NCBI RefSeq assembly: GCF_004000785.1
Contig: NZ_BILX01000023.1
Span: forward strand, 1 to 64,000
DNA: 64,000 nt
Source of the DNA: Paenibacillus ehimensis NBRC 15659
Lineage (GTDB): Bacteria > Bacillota > Bacilli > Paenibacillales > NBRC-103111
Reading direction: 5' to 3'
Part shown: positions 8,087 to 20,780 of the stretch, piece by piece
Layout of the letters: every line of letters begins with the position of its first letter
Numbering within the stretch: position 1 is the first letter of the stretch
Translations under genes and position numbers: made by a program
Notes under the pieces: model-generated
Databases searched by the model: none
What the model was told of the DNA's origin: nothing
Seen by the model: only the letters and a program-made list of their open reading frames with translations

Positions 8087-9385
8087 TTATACCCAGCCTC
8101 TCCACTTGATGGCCTCGGCCATCCGCTTCAGCCCTACGATGTAAGCCGCCAATCGCATGTCCACTTTTTTGTCCGTCGAGGTCCGATACACATTGTGGAA
8201 GGAGGTTGTCAATATTTTTTCCAGCTTGTCTTGAACTTCTTCCTCCGACCAGTAGTAGCCTTGGTTGTTTTGCACCCATTCGAAATAGGAGACAACCACG
8301 CCGCCGGCGCTGGCAAGTACATCGGGAACGAGCAGAATGCCGCGGTTCGTCAAAATTTCGGTCGCCTTGAGCGTCGTCGGTCCGTTCGCCGCTTCAACGA
8401 CAATGCGGGCCCTGATGTCCGGCGCATTCTCCTCCGTAAGCTGGTTCTCGATAGCTGCCGGAACCAGAATGTCGCATTCTTGGACGAGCAGCTCTTTATT
8501 CGTAATTTGCTGACTTTTAAAATAAGGCGTAACCGTTCCGAACGAATCCCGCTTGTCAAGCAGCGTCGGGATATCGAGGCCCTCCGGATCGTACAAAGCC
8601 CCGTAAGCATCGGAGATGCCTACGACCTTCGCTCCCGCTTCATGCAGGAATTGAGCCAGGAAGCTGCCTGCGTTTCCGAAGCCTTGGATGATAATGCGGG
8701 AGCCCGGAATTTCGATGCCTGCGATTTTGGCCGCCTCTTTCATGACGATCGTTACCCCGAGCGCGGTCGAGGACTCTCTGCCCGCAGAGCCTCCCAGTAC
8801 GAGCGGCTTGCCGGTAATGAAGCCCGGAGAATCGAATTCGCGGATGCGGCTGTATTCGTCCATCATCCAAGCCATCACTTGCGAGTTGGTGAACACATCC
8901 GGCGCCGGAATGTCTTTGGTCGGTCCGACCAATTGGCTGATGGCGCGGACATAGCCGCGGCTCAAGCGCTCCAGCTCGCGGAAGGACATCGACCGCGGAT
9001 CGCACTGGATTCCGCCCTTACCGCCGCCGTACGGCAGCCCCGTAATGCCGCATTTGATGCTCATCCACATGGACAGCGCTTTGACTTCCTCTTCCGTGAC
9101 GTCCGGATGGAAGCGCACGCCGCCTTTCGTCGGTCCGACCGCGTCGTTATGCTGAGCGCGGTAGCCTGTAAATACTTTAATCGAGTCGTCGTCCATGCGA
9201 ACCGGAATGCGCACCGTCAGCAGTCGAAGCGGCTCCTTCAACAAGTCGTATACATCGTCCTTATACCCCATTCGATCGAGAGCGGTACGGATAACTTCTT
9301 GCGTTCTTTCGAACAAGTTGAGCTTCTCTTGCGCTTGCGTAGGTTCATTCTTATCGTTCTGTTCGTTCTTTACGATCAAGGACAC
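8087..9385 (-). CDS. Glutamate dehydrogenase (GudB/RocG type)
   Basis: Catalyses reversible oxidative deamination of glutamate to 2-oxoglutarate and ammonia, probably NAD-linked, in the cytoplasm. The substrate domain holds the Lys-containing motif LPYGGGKGGI and PTKDIPAPDV; the dinucleotide domain holds QGFGNAGS. I choose the GTG at 9385, which follows GGGGGAAG by 6 nt, giving 432 residues, close to RocG/GudB length. The in-frame ATG at 9400 overlaps that ribosome site. It has its own promoter and terminator and is monocistronic. No insertion or duplication of the sort seen in inactive GudB of B. subtilis 168 is visible. Confidence 0.93.
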   Translation of the reverse strand: MSLIVKNEQNDKNEPTQAQEKLNLFERTQEVIRTALDRMGYKDDVYDLLKEPLRLLTVRIPVRMDDDSIKVFTGYRAQHNDAVGPTKGGVRFHPDVTEEEVKALSMWMSIKCGITGLPYGGGKGGIQCDPRSMSFRELERLSRGYVRAISQLVGPTKDIPAPDVFTNSQVMAWMMDEYSRIREFDSPGFITGKPLVLGGSAGRESSTALGVTIVMKEAAKIAGIEIPGSRIIIQGFGNAGSFLAQFLHEAGAKVVGISDAYGALYDPEGLDIPTLLDKRDSFGTVTPYFKSQQITNKELLVQECDILVPAAIENQLTEENAPDIRARIVVEAANGPTTLKATEILTNRGILLVPDVLASAGGVVVSYFEWVQNNQGYYWSEEEVQDKLEKILTTSFHNVYRTSTDKKVDMRLAAYIVGLKRMAEAIKWRGWV

Positions 9386-9469
9386 GTGGACTTCCCCCAT
9401 GTTGTTATATTGGTTTGCGCGGGCCCGGCAGATCGGATATCTGGCTTGCCCAGCATTTGCCCTCAATAA

Positions 9470-9498
9470 GGTATAACACAAAAAGAAATATTGTACAA
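9470..9498 (-). promoter_or_regulatory. SigA-type promoter of glutamate dehydrogenase
   Basis: TTGTAC (9493-9498), a 17-bp spacer and TATACC (9470-9475) on the minus strand, in an AT-rich stretch about 85 nt upstream of the GTG start. Confidence 0.5.
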
Positions 9499-9826
9499 TA
9501 TATAATTATTTATAACCTTCTATTTAGTGAATAGTTTCCTTTATTATGCTGCTTTGGGTCAACCTACAAGGCCTCATCCTATGAAAATGCGGGCTTATTG
9601 CATGTCGGCCGAATAACCGGGAAAACGGAAGAAAGCACACGGACTGCACTATTAAGAGGATTGTTCGGCTCAACTGGAGAAAGTATATACATAGAACCGA
9701 CTTTACGCTGTGATGATGGTTACAAACAATCATGTTGGCGAAATTTTTCATGCCAACTTCGATTGCGTTTCTTGGATGACACATTTATACGGCGACTCGT
9801 CCGAACGTTGTCGCAGGCGGAAATCC
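9499..9826. other. Gene-free stretch between glutamate dehydrogenase and the GNAT terminator
   Basis: Short open frames exist on both strands, but none has a convincing ribosome site, recognisable product or normal amino-acid composition. I see no repeat or RNA structure here beyond the terminator at its right edge. Confidence 0.5.
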
Positions 9827-9874
9827 GGCAAAATAAAAGGAGATATCGAAGACATAAGTCTTAACGATATCTCC
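9827..9874 (-). terminator. Rho-independent terminator of the GNAT gene
   Basis: GGAGATATCG and CGATATCTCC (9839-9874) form a 10-bp stem extended by GTCTT/AAGAC; the minus strand continues with TTTTATTTT. It lies 55 bp after the GNAT stop. Confidence 0.88.
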
Positions 9875-9929
9875 TTAGCCGTTCCGTCTCCACTGCCACG
9901 AGTCCGCACAGCTCACGATCTTTCATACG

Positions 9930-10460
9930 CTATAATAGGGCCGCTTCCTTCAAATGAATCCTGTAGCTCTTCACAAGCGTATCGCCATTGCGCATATCCT
10001 TGTCGAAGGCGCGCTCGAAGCCTAAGCGCTCATACAATTTAACCGCGGACTCCATGATGTCCGACGTATGTAAATGCAGCGTAGCCGCCCCGAATGCCAG
10101 GGAGCGCTTGGCGCTTTCTTGAATTAACAGCGTCGCAATTCCGCGTCCTCTCGCGGCCGGCGAAACCGACAGAAAGCGAATGATCGGCGATTGAATCCCA
10201 AGCTCCGGCATGCCGTAAGCGGCGTCGGAGGACAAGAACAGCTGCACGCTGCCGACCACCTTCCCCGCAAGCTCGGCAACGATCCGGGCCGCGGGACCGT
10301 CTCCGTCGACGGAGGCCCGGATCGATTCCCGGTACGGCTCCCACCGGGCGGGAGGCAGCACCGTCCGGTACTGCTCATATGCTTCCAGCATGACCGCCAG
10401 AATCGATTCCCGGTCAAGCTCCGTCGCATCGCGAATCCGTATTTTTTCCGAGCTCCCCAT
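9930..10460 (-). CDS. GNAT-family N-acetyltransferase
   Basis: A 176-residue acetyl-CoA-dependent N-acetyltransferase of unknown substrate. The acetyl-CoA pyrophosphate-binding motif A is RFLSVSPAARGRGIATLLI (about residues 94-112), followed by the usual C-terminal element KLYERLGFERAF. It starts at the ATG at 10460 behind a GGGTGGGG site. It is separated from bluB by a 170-bp AT-rich gap and is likely monocistronic. Substrate cannot be told from the sequence. Confidence 0.88.
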   Translation of the reverse strand: MGSSEKIRIRDATELDRESILAVMLEAYEQYRTVLPPARWEPYRESIRASVDGDGPAARIVAELAGKVVGSVQLFLSSDAAYGMPELGIQSPIIRFLSVSPAARGRGIATLLIQESAKRSLAFGAATLHLHTSDIMESAVKLYERLGFERAFDKDMRNGDTLVKSYRIHLKEAALL

Positions 10461-10633
10461 AGCACCCCACCCGTTTCCTTAAACTCCATCCGATGCGCCG
10501 ATTTGCAGCGAGTTTATTTCCACTAAACACATCGGATATGGTGTATTTGTTTTTCACTGTATCATCGGGTGGTTATGGCGTCAAGATGCCGGGTAATTGA
10601 CATTTTCAATCGAAAAATAGAAAAATTCGATCC

Positions 10634-11281
10634 TTACGGCTGCTGATTTCCCCATGTCTCATGATAGATGAGGTCCTGCAAGGAGCGGCGCTTTTCCCAT
10701 TGGGCCGTCTCCAGAATCGGCTTCTCCGGGTAATTCTCCGTGTACCCGACCGACAGCAGCGCGACCGGTTCGATATGCGGCGGGATTCCCAGAATCTCGC
10801 GCACGTCGTTTTTCTTATAAAAGCTTACCCATCCCATAGCAAGCCCTTCCACACAGGCGGCCAGCCACATGTTTTGGATCGCGCAGGCGACGGACAGCAT
10901 GTCGGTCTCGGGAATCGAATTCCGGCCGAGCACATGGGCGCCTCCCCGGGTAGGATCGCATGTAATGCAGATCGTCAGCGGAGCTTGCTTCAGCCCTTCC
11001 ACCTTAAGGCTTAAGAATTGGTCTTGCCGTTGGCCTTCGTAATGGATCGCCAGCGCCCTTCTTTCCTTGTCAGCGGCCCAGGCCAGCCTTTCCTTCAACG
11101 GCTCCGAAGTCACCAGGATAAAGTTCCAAGGCTGCATGAAGCCGACGGACGGCGCATGGTGGCCGGCGTGAAGCACGTTCGTCACCGCTTCCTCCGGAAT
11201 CGGGTCCGGCAGGAAGGAACGGACATCCCTTCTCGTATAGACGACCTTGTATAGAGCTTCCTTTTCCTGCTCCGTAAACAT
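10634..11281 (-). CDS. bluB: 5,6-dimethylbenzimidazole synthase BluB
   Basis: Uses O2 to fragment reduced FMN into 5,6-dimethylbenzimidazole, the lower ligand of vitamin B12. The 215 residues carry the BluB form of the nitroreductase fold: RRDVRSF near the N-terminus with the Asp needed for activity, HHAPSVGFMQPW, PETDMLSVACAIQN and EGLAMGWVSF, which contains the conserved Ser. These signatures separate it from generic nitroreductases. It starts 19 bp after the thiC stop with a GGGAGGG site, so it is probably co-transcribed with thiC under the TPP riboswitch. No other cobamide genes occur in the window. Confidence 0.9.
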   Translation of the reverse strand: MFTEQEKEALYKVVYTRRDVRSFLPDPIPEEAVTNVLHAGHHAPSVGFMQPWNFILVTSEPLKERLAWAADKERRALAIHYEGQRQDQFLSLKVEGLKQAPLTICITCDPTRGGAHVLGRNSIPETDMLSVACAIQNMWLAACVEGLAMGWVSFYKKNDVREILGIPPHIEPVALLSVGYTENYPEKPILETAQWEKRRSLQDLIYHETWGNQQP

Positions 11282-11300
11282 ACGATCCCTCCCAGGGCGA

Positions 11301-13276
<1,976 letters not shown>

Positions 13277-13342
13277 ATATGAAGTTGTCAGTACAAGAAT
13301 AACCCGAGCTCCGCTAAAAATCAACAGCCAGCGTAAATTTTT

Positions 13343-14212
13343 CTAAAATGCCGGGACGACCGCCACGCCGTATTTGTCTTCGATAAACTTCTTCACCTCC
13401 GGCGTCGTCAAAGCGGCATCGAGCTTCTTCACCTCGTCCCGCGTCTCGTCTCCCTTGCGCACGACGATGACATTGGCGTAAGGCGATTTCGAATCTTCCC
13501 GGAACAAAGCCGATTTCGGATCGATTTTGGCTTCCAGCACGAGGTTCGTATTGATAATCGCGCCTTCCAGATCGGGGAGCGACCGGGGCAACGTTGCAGA
13601 ATCGGCTTCGACGAATTTCAGCTTCTTCGGATTGTCGGCGACATCCTTAGGCGTCGCTTCGTACGTAGTCAGGCCGTCCTTGAGCTTGATCAGCCCCTGC
13701 TGCTGCAGCAGCATCAGCGCGCGGTATTCGTTGGACGGATTGTTCGGAATGCCGATGCGCGCCCCCTCCTTGATCTCGTCCTTGGATTTCAGCTTGCTCG
13801 AATAGAAGCCGATCGGCTCCACATGAACCTTGGTCGTGACGGCAAAATCATAGCCTTTCTCGCCCTTGACCGAATCCAGATAAGGAACGTGCTGGAAGTA
13901 GTTTGCGTCGATCTGCTTGTCTTTCAGCGCAGGGTTCAGCTGCCCTTCGTCGTCGTAAACGACCACTTCGAGGTTGACCCCCTGCTCCTTCAGCTTCGGC
14001 TTGACGAAGTTCAAAATTTCCGCATGCGGCACGGCGGCCGCCCCGATTTTCAGCGTCGCTTCTTTCGCCGGTTTCGCCGAGCCTCCGGCATCGCCTTGCG
14101 CCGCGGACTTCGTGTCCGGGGCCTGCCCGGTGCCGCCCGAGGCGCAGCCCGAAACGATAGCCCCGATAATGATCAAGATGGATGTGAGAGAGTAAAGACT
14201 TTTTTTCCCCAT
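13343..14212 (-). CDS. metQ: MetQ-type substrate-binding lipoprotein
   Basis: A 289-residue lipoprotein of the NlpA/MetQ family that captures methionine (or a related compound) outside the membrane for MetNI. It has a lipoprotein signal with a lipobox, IVSGC, at residues 19-23, a Gly/Ser linker, and the family core with IGAAAVPHAEILNFVKP. Third gene of metNIQ, 57 bp after metI. The pairing with a neighbouring flavin monooxygenase leaves open that the ligand is another organosulfur compound. Confidence 0.93.
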   Translation of the reverse strand: MGKKSLYSLTSILIIIGAIVSGCASGGTGQAPDTKSAAQGDAGGSAKPAKEATLKIGAAAVPHAEILNFVKPKLKEQGVNLEVVVYDDEGQLNPALKDKQIDANYFQHVPYLDSVKGEKGYDFAVTTKVHVEPIGFYSSKLKSKDEIKEGARIGIPNNPSNEYRALMLLQQQGLIKLKDGLTTYEATPKDVADNPKKLKFVEADSATLPRSLPDLEGAIINTNLVLEAKIDPKSALFREDSKSPYANVIVVRKGDETRDEVKKLDAALTTPEVKKFIEDKYGVAVVPAF

Positions 14213-14269
14213 GCCTACACCTACTTTCTATAATTAAAATGATGAAAATCCCCCATTTGATGCCTGCGC

Positions 14270-14938
14270 TTAATCCAGCTTGTAACGCTTCTTGTCGATC
14301 GATTTGGCGAGGTAGTCGCCCGACCATTGGATGATCTGAACCAATGCGATGATGAGCAGGACGGTCGCGATCAAGACGTCCTCGCGAAACCTCTGATACC
14401 CGAAGCGTATGGCCAGACTGCCCAGACCGCCCGCCCCGATCGCGCCGGCTACGGCGGTGAATTCCGTAATCGCAATGACCGCGATCGTCATCGCGCGGAC
14501 AAGCGCCGGCAGCGCTTCGGGAATTAGCACCCTGAAAATAATCGTGAGCGGCGAGGCGCCGACCGCTTTGGCCGCCTCGATCTTGCCCGCGCTCACCTCC
14601 TTGAGCGAATTCTCGATCACCCGGCCCAGGAAGGGCGCCGCGCCGATCGAGAGCGACACAATAGCGGCCGTCGGGCCGAGCGAGGTGCCGACGATCAGCC
14701 TGGAGAGCGGCAGCAGCAGAATGATCAGAATAATGAAGGGCAGCGAACGGACGCTGTTGATGACCGTCCCGATGATTTTGTGCAGCAGCGGCGCTTCGAG
14801 GATGCCGCCCTTCTCCGTAACGACGAGCGTAATGCCCAGCGCAATGCCGAGAACGAGCGCGAAGACGGAAGACCAAAGCACCATGTAGACCGTCTCGCCA
14901 AGTCCCTGCAGCAGCAGCTCGATCAGATCGTCTCTCAT
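14270..14938 (-). CDS. metI: MetI-type ABC transporter permease
   Basis: The 222-residue membrane permease of the methionine-type importer, with about five membrane spans. The ATP-binding-protein contact loop is visible as the EAA-type segment [20 protein letters not shown]. Its start, ATG at 14938, overlaps the metN stop (ATGA), giving coupled translation. The frame is open further upstream, but that part is metN sequence read in another frame. Confidence 0.94.
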   Translation of the reverse strand: MRDDLIELLLQGLGETVYMVLWSSVFALVLGIALGITLVVTEKGGILEAPLLHKIIGTVINSVRSLPFIILIILLLPLSRLIVGTSLGPTAAIVSLSIGAAPFLGRVIENSLKEVSAGKIEAAKAVGASPLTIIFRVLIPEALPALVRAMTIAVIAITEFTAVAGAIGAGGLGSLAIRFGYQRFREDVLIATVLLIIALVQIIQWSGDYLAKSIDKKRYKLD

Positions 14939-15720
14939 ATGCCCGCCCCCACTCCTTCCATCACAGACCGCCTGTCGCGGTAATGCTCCAGTATGCGGAC
15001 GAATCTTCGCGCCGTATCGCTCTCGGGATTCAGGAACAGCTTGTCGACCGGCCCGGTCTCGACGATTTGGCCGCGCTCGATCACCGCCATGCTGCGGCAA
15101 ATATGCTGCAGCACGTCCAGCTCATGCGTGATCAGGACGACGGTCAGCTTAAGCTGACGGTTGATGTCGCTGAGCAGTTCCAGTATGGAGTAGGTCGTCT
15201 GCGGATCGAGCGCCGACGTCGCTTCGTCGCTGAGCAGCACGTCGGGCTCGTTCACCAGCGCTCTGGCGATGCCGACCCGCTGCTTCTGCCCGCCGCTGAG
15301 CTGCGACGGATAGGCGTTCTCTTTGTCGCCAAGGCCGACAAGGTCGAGAATTTCCCGGACCCGCCCGTGGATGTGCGCTTTCGGATGTCCCGCGACCTGC
15401 AAGGGAAACGCGACGTTCTGGTACACCGTCTTCGCGTCCAGCAAATTAAACTGCTGAAAAATCATGCCGATTTTTTGCCGGGCCAGCCGCAGCTCCTTTC
15501 CTTTCAAGTCCGTAATGACCGTGCCCTCGATCTCGATGCTGCCGGAATCCGGCTCCTCCAGCCGGTTGAGGCAGCGGATCAACGTCGATTTGCCCGCCCC
15601 GCTGAAGCCGATAATGCCGAAAATATCCCCCTTTTCGATCTGCAAGCTGACGTTCTGAAGTGCAGGAAATGCGCCTGACGACGTTCTGTACGATTTGCTA
15701 AGATTGCGAATGACGATCAT
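14935..15720 (-). CDS. metN: MetN-type ABC transporter ATPase lacking the regulatory C-terminal domain
   Basis: The ATPase of a methionine-type uptake system. Walker A is GFSGAGKST (about residues 38-46), the signature is LSGGQKQR, and the segment [11 protein letters not shown] contains Walker B. At 261 residues it is about 80 shorter than usual MetN (around 340), because it stops shortly after the ATPase core; the C-terminal NIL/ACT-like domain, which in MetN senses methionine and blocks transport, is missing. It is not a frameshift, since metI starts inside its stop. First gene of metNIQ, start at 15720 behind a GAAGGA site. Confidence 0.93.
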   Translation of the reverse strand: MIVIRNLSKSYRTSSGAFPALQNVSLQIEKGDIFGIIGFSGAGKSTLIRCLNRLEEPDSGSIEIEGTVITDLKGKELRLARQKIGMIFQQFNLLDAKTVYQNVAFPLQVAGHPKAHIHGRVREILDLVGLGDKENAYPSQLSGGQKQRVGIARALVNEPDVLLSDEATSALDPQTTYSILELLSDINRQLKLTVVLITHELDVLQHICRSMAVIERGQIVETGPVDKLFLNPESDTARRFVRILEHYRDRRSVMEGVGAGI

Positions 15721-15743
15721 TCCTTCACCTGCTTCTCGGGATA

Positions 15744-15796
15744 AAAATAAAAAAAACCAAGCGTCGCCCCGCAGCCATAGCTCGGGGAAAGCTTAG
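15744..15796 (-). terminator. Attenuator terminator in the metN leader
   Basis: On the minus strand CTAAGC...GCTTGG encloses CCCCG...CGGGG and is followed by TTTTTTTTATTTTT. It lies only 24 nt upstream of metN and inside its transcript, so it should act as an attenuator, not a gene end. Confidence 0.8.
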
Positions 15797-15819
15797 TTTC
15801 CAGTGGACTGGTCAACTAA
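15793..15819 (-). promoter_or_regulatory. Competing hairpin or operator in the metN leader
   Basis: TTAGTT-GA-CCAGT-CC-ACTGG-A-AACTAA forms a hairpin whose 3' arm overlaps the 5' arm of the terminator by 4 nt, so the two cannot fully form together. It may be an antiterminator of an unrecognised riboswitch. Equally, the dyad could be a TetR-like DNA operator. It does not match an S-box or T-box that I can recognise. Confidence 0.5.
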
Positions 15820-15867
15820 TTATGCATGTTGTCGTCTTAATTCCGACTATACCGATTTCATTTATTT

Positions 15868-15896
15868 AATTTAAAGGATGGACCGGGTGATGTCAA
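15868..15896 (-). promoter_or_regulatory. SigA-type promoter of metNIQ
   Basis: A perfect TTGACA (15891-15896), 17-bp spacer and TAAATT (15868-15873) on the minus strand, about 145 nt upstream of metN. This implies a leader of roughly 140 nt. Confidence 0.7.
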
Positions 15897-16025
15897 GAAC
15901 TTTTGCATGGAACGTCCCGCGGGAAACGAACGCCCAGAAGCAGTCGGAGCGCCGGGATCCCGGGACAACGCCCATGCCGGGGTTTATTCGCGGATGCCCT
16001 GCTTCACTCCCGCCGCTTGCTTTAC

Positions 16026-16154
16026 TTAACTGGACAACACTTTTGCAAACAATGCCGCCGCCTCCTGACGAAGCATCGGCTGCGGCGCCTTGTTGTCGAC
16101 GGAGCCGTCCTCCGCTTCCTGCACCTCGGGCCCGTACAGGCCATTCCCGATCAT
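16026..16154 (-). pseudogene. Possible C-terminal relic of a larger gene
   Basis: A 42-codon stretch reads MIGNGLYGPEVQ...QEAAALFAKVLSS and stops at 16026. The final ten residues look vaguely like the C-terminal end of a surface-layer-homology repeat, but the upstream part is missing and no ribosome site precedes it. It sits in the otherwise gene-free 410 bp between metN and the monooxygenase. Weak evidence; it could be a chance open frame. Confidence 0.2.
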
Positions 16155-16229
16155 AAAACATGGCTAAGAAATGGATATTGACAATCGATCAGGGATTTGC
16201 TGGACTTTAGTCCCGGATGCGATGAGGAA

Positions 16230-16258
16230 TTGACGGGGTTATAAGATCATGTTAAATT
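16230..16258 (+). promoter_or_regulatory. SigA-type promoter of the flavin monooxygenase gene
   Basis: TTGACG (16230-16235), a 17-bp spacer and TAAATT (16253-16258), about 50 nt upstream of the GTG start. The -10 is identical to that of the divergent metN promoter. Confidence 0.6.
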
Positions 16259-16307
16259 ATAACAAATTAAACACATTGATTAACTCGGATATATGGAGGT
16301 ATGGCTT

Positions 16308-17660
16308 GTGACCCGAAAAAGACAAATCAAACTGTCCGCCTACTTGGTCGGCACCGGCATGCATGTCGCTTCGTGGCGGCATCCCGAAGCCCAAGCGGAT
16401 GCGAGTATCGACATCGATTATTACAAGCGTCTCGCGCAGCTTGCCGAACGCGGAAAATTCGATATCGCCTTCATCGCCGACAGCCTCGCGATCAACGAAG
16501 CGTCCCATCCGAATATTTTGAACCGTTACGAACCGATCACGCTCATTACCGCGCTGGCCGGCGCCACCTCGAAGATCGGCGTCGTCGCCACCGCCTCTAC
16601 CTCGTACATCGAGCCGTTCAATCTGGCCCGCCTTTTTATGTCGGCCGATCACATCAGCAAAGGCCGGGTCGGCTGGAATATCATCACGACCCGGGACTTG
16701 TCCGGAAATACGGCGCTCAACTTCGGAGGCAAGGAGCATTACGAGCACTCGCTGCGCTATAAGCGCGCGGAGGAGTTCCTCGAAGTCGTCAAGGGATTGT
16801 GGGATTCGTGGGAGGACGACGCTTTTGTCCGCAACAAGGAGACCGGGCAGTTTTTCGACCGTGGCAAGCTGCACCGGATCAACCACCAAGGCGGGTTTTT
16901 CGCCGTGCAAGGTCCGCTCAACATCGGCCGGTCCCCGCAGGGTCATCCCGTTCTCGTGCAGGCCGGCAATTCCGAATCCGGGCAAAGCTTTGCCGCAGGC
17001 TCGGCGGAGGTTATATTTTCCATCAAATACGATATCGACGATGCGAAGCAGTTTTACCGTTCCTTCAAGAGCAAGGTCGCCGCTGCGGGAAGGTCGGCCG
17101 ACGACGTGTATATTTTGCAGGGCATCTCTCCGGTCATCGCCGAAACGGAGGAAGCGGCGAAGCGGAAGCTCAAGCAGCTGGAGTCCTACATTACCGAGGA
17201 GACGGGCATCGGCTTCTTGTCCGACTATTTCCCAAGCGTCGATTTTACGGGAGCCACCCTCGATTCGAGAGCGGCGGACTTCGGGCTGGACCGGCTGCCG
17301 GAAACGAAATCCGATTACATCAAGCACCGGCCCGTCATTGCCAAGGAAAACCCGACGCTGCGGGAGGTGTATTCCTTATTGACCGGTTCGTTCAGCAGCG
17401 AGCATTTCGTCGGCACGCCGGAGAAAATTGCGGATACGCTGGAAACCTGGTTCACGGAAAGAGCCGCCGACGGCTTTATGCTGATGGCTCCCCTGCTTCC
17501 GCAAGGCTTGGAGGATTTCGTGGAGCACGTCGTGCCCCTGCTGCAGCAAAGAGGTCTGTTCCGTACGGAGTACGAGGGCAGTACGCTGAGAGACCATTTC
17601 CACCTCCCGAAGCCGCAGAACCGGTTCGCCGCCGCCAGAGCGGAGCAGCCGCAGCTTTAG
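16308..17660 (+). CDS. LLM-class flavin monooxygenase, NtaA/SnaA/DszA family
   Basis: A reduced-FMN-dependent monooxygenase of the family that includes nitrilotriacetate monooxygenase NtaA and dibenzothiophene-sulfone monooxygenase DszA; it probably releases sulfur or cleaves a C-N or C-S bond in a scavenged compound. Family motifs are FIADSLAI near residue 55, GRVGWNIITTRD near 120 and HPVLVQAGNSESGQ near 215. I take the GTG at 16308, 8 nt after GGAGG, giving 450 residues; the ATG at 16293 overlaps that site. It is divergent from metNIQ, a pairing typical of organosulfur uptake and breakdown. A flavin reductase partner is not adjacent. Confidence 0.88.
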   Translation: MTRKRQIKLSAYLVGTGMHVASWRHPEAQADASIDIDYYKRLAQLAERGKFDIAFIADSLAINEASHPNILNRYEPITLITALAGATSKIGVVATASTSYIEPFNLARLFMSADHISKGRVGWNIITTRDLSGNTALNFGGKEHYEHSLRYKRAEEFLEVVKGLWDSWEDDAFVRNKETGQFFDRGKLHRINHQGGFFAVQGPLNIGRSPQGHPVLVQAGNSESGQSFAAGSAEVIFSIKYDIDDAKQFYRSFKSKVAAAGRSADDVYILQGISPVIAETEEAAKRKLKQLESYITEETGIGFLSDYFPSVDFTGATLDSRAADFGLDRLPETKSDYIKHRPVIAKENPTLREVYSLLTGSFSSEHFVGTPEKIADTLETWFTERAADGFMLMAPLLPQGLEDFVEHVVPLLQQRGLFRTEYEGSTLRDHFHLPKPQNRFAAARAEQPQL

Positions 17661-17675
17661 CTTGCCAGAATGACA

Positions 17676-17716
17676 AAAGACCGGGCTCCTTCACCTGCGA
17701 AGGAGTTCCGGTCTTT
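17676..17716. terminator. Bidirectional terminator between monooxygenase and deoxynucleoside kinase
   Basis: AAAGACCGG...CCGGTCTTT with an inner CTCCTTC/GAAGGAG stem, between two convergent genes. Confidence 0.85.
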
Positions 17717-17765
17717 CGATTGATGGATGGTAACCGTCGTCTTGTCGGACGAGGAGCTCATCCGT

Positions 17766-18419
17766 TTACATTTGCAGCACGCTGAGCTTGTCCTTCACCT
17801 GCTCGACCAGCTTCCGGGCGTCTGCTTGATTGTTCACGACGTCCGTCTGGTCCATATCGACGATTAACACGTCGGACTGCTTGTAATATTGCATCAGCCA
17901 CTCGTCGTACCCTTTCCATAAGTACCGGTAATACTCGACAAGCGATTCGTCCTGCTCGAAATCGCGTCCGCGCAGCGAAATGCGCCGCAGCACCGTCTCG
18001 AACGAGCCTTTCAAATATACCATCAGATCGGGAGCTTTCTTCGGCAGCTCCTCCAGCTCTTCGAGCATATTGTTTGCAAGATTCTCGTACACTTGAAACT
18101 CCAGATCGTTGATGCGTCCGAGCTCGCGGTTTACTTTTGCAAAATACCAGTCTTCGTAGATGCTCCGGTCCAAAACGTTGCGGTTGCTCCGCAGCGCCTT
18201 CTTGATCGACTTAAACCGGCTGTCCAGAAAGTATAACTGAAGTAAAAACGGGTACCGGTGCTTCTCGATCTCTTCCTTCGACGCCGTATAGAAAAGCGGC
18301 AAAATCGGATTATCGTCCACGCTCTCGTAAAATACTTCCGATCCGAGCTCCCGCCCCAGCAATTCGGCGACGGACGTTTTCCCCAGACCGATCATTCCCC
18401 CGACAACAATCACTGACAT
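17766..18419 (-). CDS. Deoxynucleoside kinase (Dck/Dgk family)
   Basis: Phosphorylates deoxynucleosides (deoxyguanosine or deoxyadenosine/deoxycytidine) for the salvage pathway. The 217 residues show a P-loop GGMIGLGKTSV (7-17), the substrate/catalytic motif DRSIYED near residue 84 and the Arg-rich lid (RRISLRGRDFEQ) near 140. The ATG at 18419 follows GAAAGGGG. Bacillus has two such kinases side by side; here only one is present, so the exact base preference is uncertain. Confidence 0.9.
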   Translation of the reverse strand: MSVIVVGGMIGLGKTSVAELLGRELGSEVFYESVDDNPILPLFYTASKEEIEKHRYPFLLQLYFLDSRFKSIKKALRSNRNVLDRSIYEDWYFAKVNRELGRINDLEFQVYENLANNMLEELEELPKKAPDLMVYLKGSFETVLRRISLRGRDFEQDESLVEYYRYLWKGYDEWLMQYYKQSDVLIVDMDQTDVVNNQADARKLVEQVKDKLSVLQM

Positions 18420-18562
18420 TGTCCCCTTTCTCCTTATGCCGCTTCCGTGAAGCTTATCTTTTTAACAATGCTTGTTCATGGCTTAAAACAACTGCTCTAT
18501 TATAGCAGGAAAGTCCGGGTTTGTCTCAACTTGCGATAAACGGCTGCGCCTTCGCATCCAAA

Positions 18563-18588
18563 GAAAAAAGCGGTCATGGCGACCGCTT
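18563..18588 (-). terminator. Rho-independent terminator of pepF
   Basis: AAGCGGTC and GACCGCTT form an 8-bp stem; the minus strand continues with TTTTTTC. It lies 8 bp after the stop. Confidence 0.88.
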
Positions 18589-18595
18589 CCGTAGC

Positions 18596-20392
<1,797 letters not shown>

Positions 20393-20606
20393 CCAGGGGA
20401 ACCCCTTTCGGATAAGAGTATATGTAAGCGGATAGCAGCGCGAAAAACTGCGCACTTCATGTTATTCTACAAGTGGTCAATTAACCCTTCCGAAAACCCG
20501 CGATTCGGGGGAGCGCCGTTATCCGGCCGACCTGGCCTGAAAGCGGTGAAGGGCTGCGAATGATTTTAAAAAAACCAACCGCTTGGGCAGATCGCGAGGA
20601 CACATC

Positions 20607-20780
20607 ATGAGATTCGTAACGAAAACGAGATTGGACCGTCTTCAGACGCTCCTCCGTTCCATCGCTGACGAGCAGCAGCAAAAAGAAGCCTTGCATCTTC
20701 TGGAATCGCTCAAACAGGATATCGATGAAAATTATGCGGAAATCCGCAAACCGATCCGTATCTTTGAGAAAAATCAATGA
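20607..20780 (+). CDS. Small conserved-looking hypothetical protein
   Basis: A 57-residue charged, predicted helical protein (MRFVTKTRLDRLQTLLRS...). Its composition and codon use look genuine, and the antisense frame does not. The ATG at 20607 follows a weak GCGAGGA site. It is convergent with cysC, overlapping by 7 bp at the stops. I recognise no domain and assign no function. Confidence 0.5.
   Translation: MRFVTKTRLDRLQTLLRSIADEQQQKEALHLLESLKQDIDENYAEIRKPIRIFEKNQ

Noticed and set aside
9598..9864. 88-codon plus-strand frame between gdh and the GNAT gene
   Set aside because: It runs through the GNAT terminator hairpin, has no ribosome site and has unnatural composition.
15871..16181. Several 90-codon frames between metN and the monooxygenase
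   Set aside because: They overlap the metN promoter, and none has a ribosome site or recognisable product; only a weak relic reading was kept.
20481..20777. 98-codon minus-strand frame opposite the small 57-residue gene
   Set aside because: Phe/Ile/Arg-heavy composition and no ribosome site; the plus-strand frame looks genuine.
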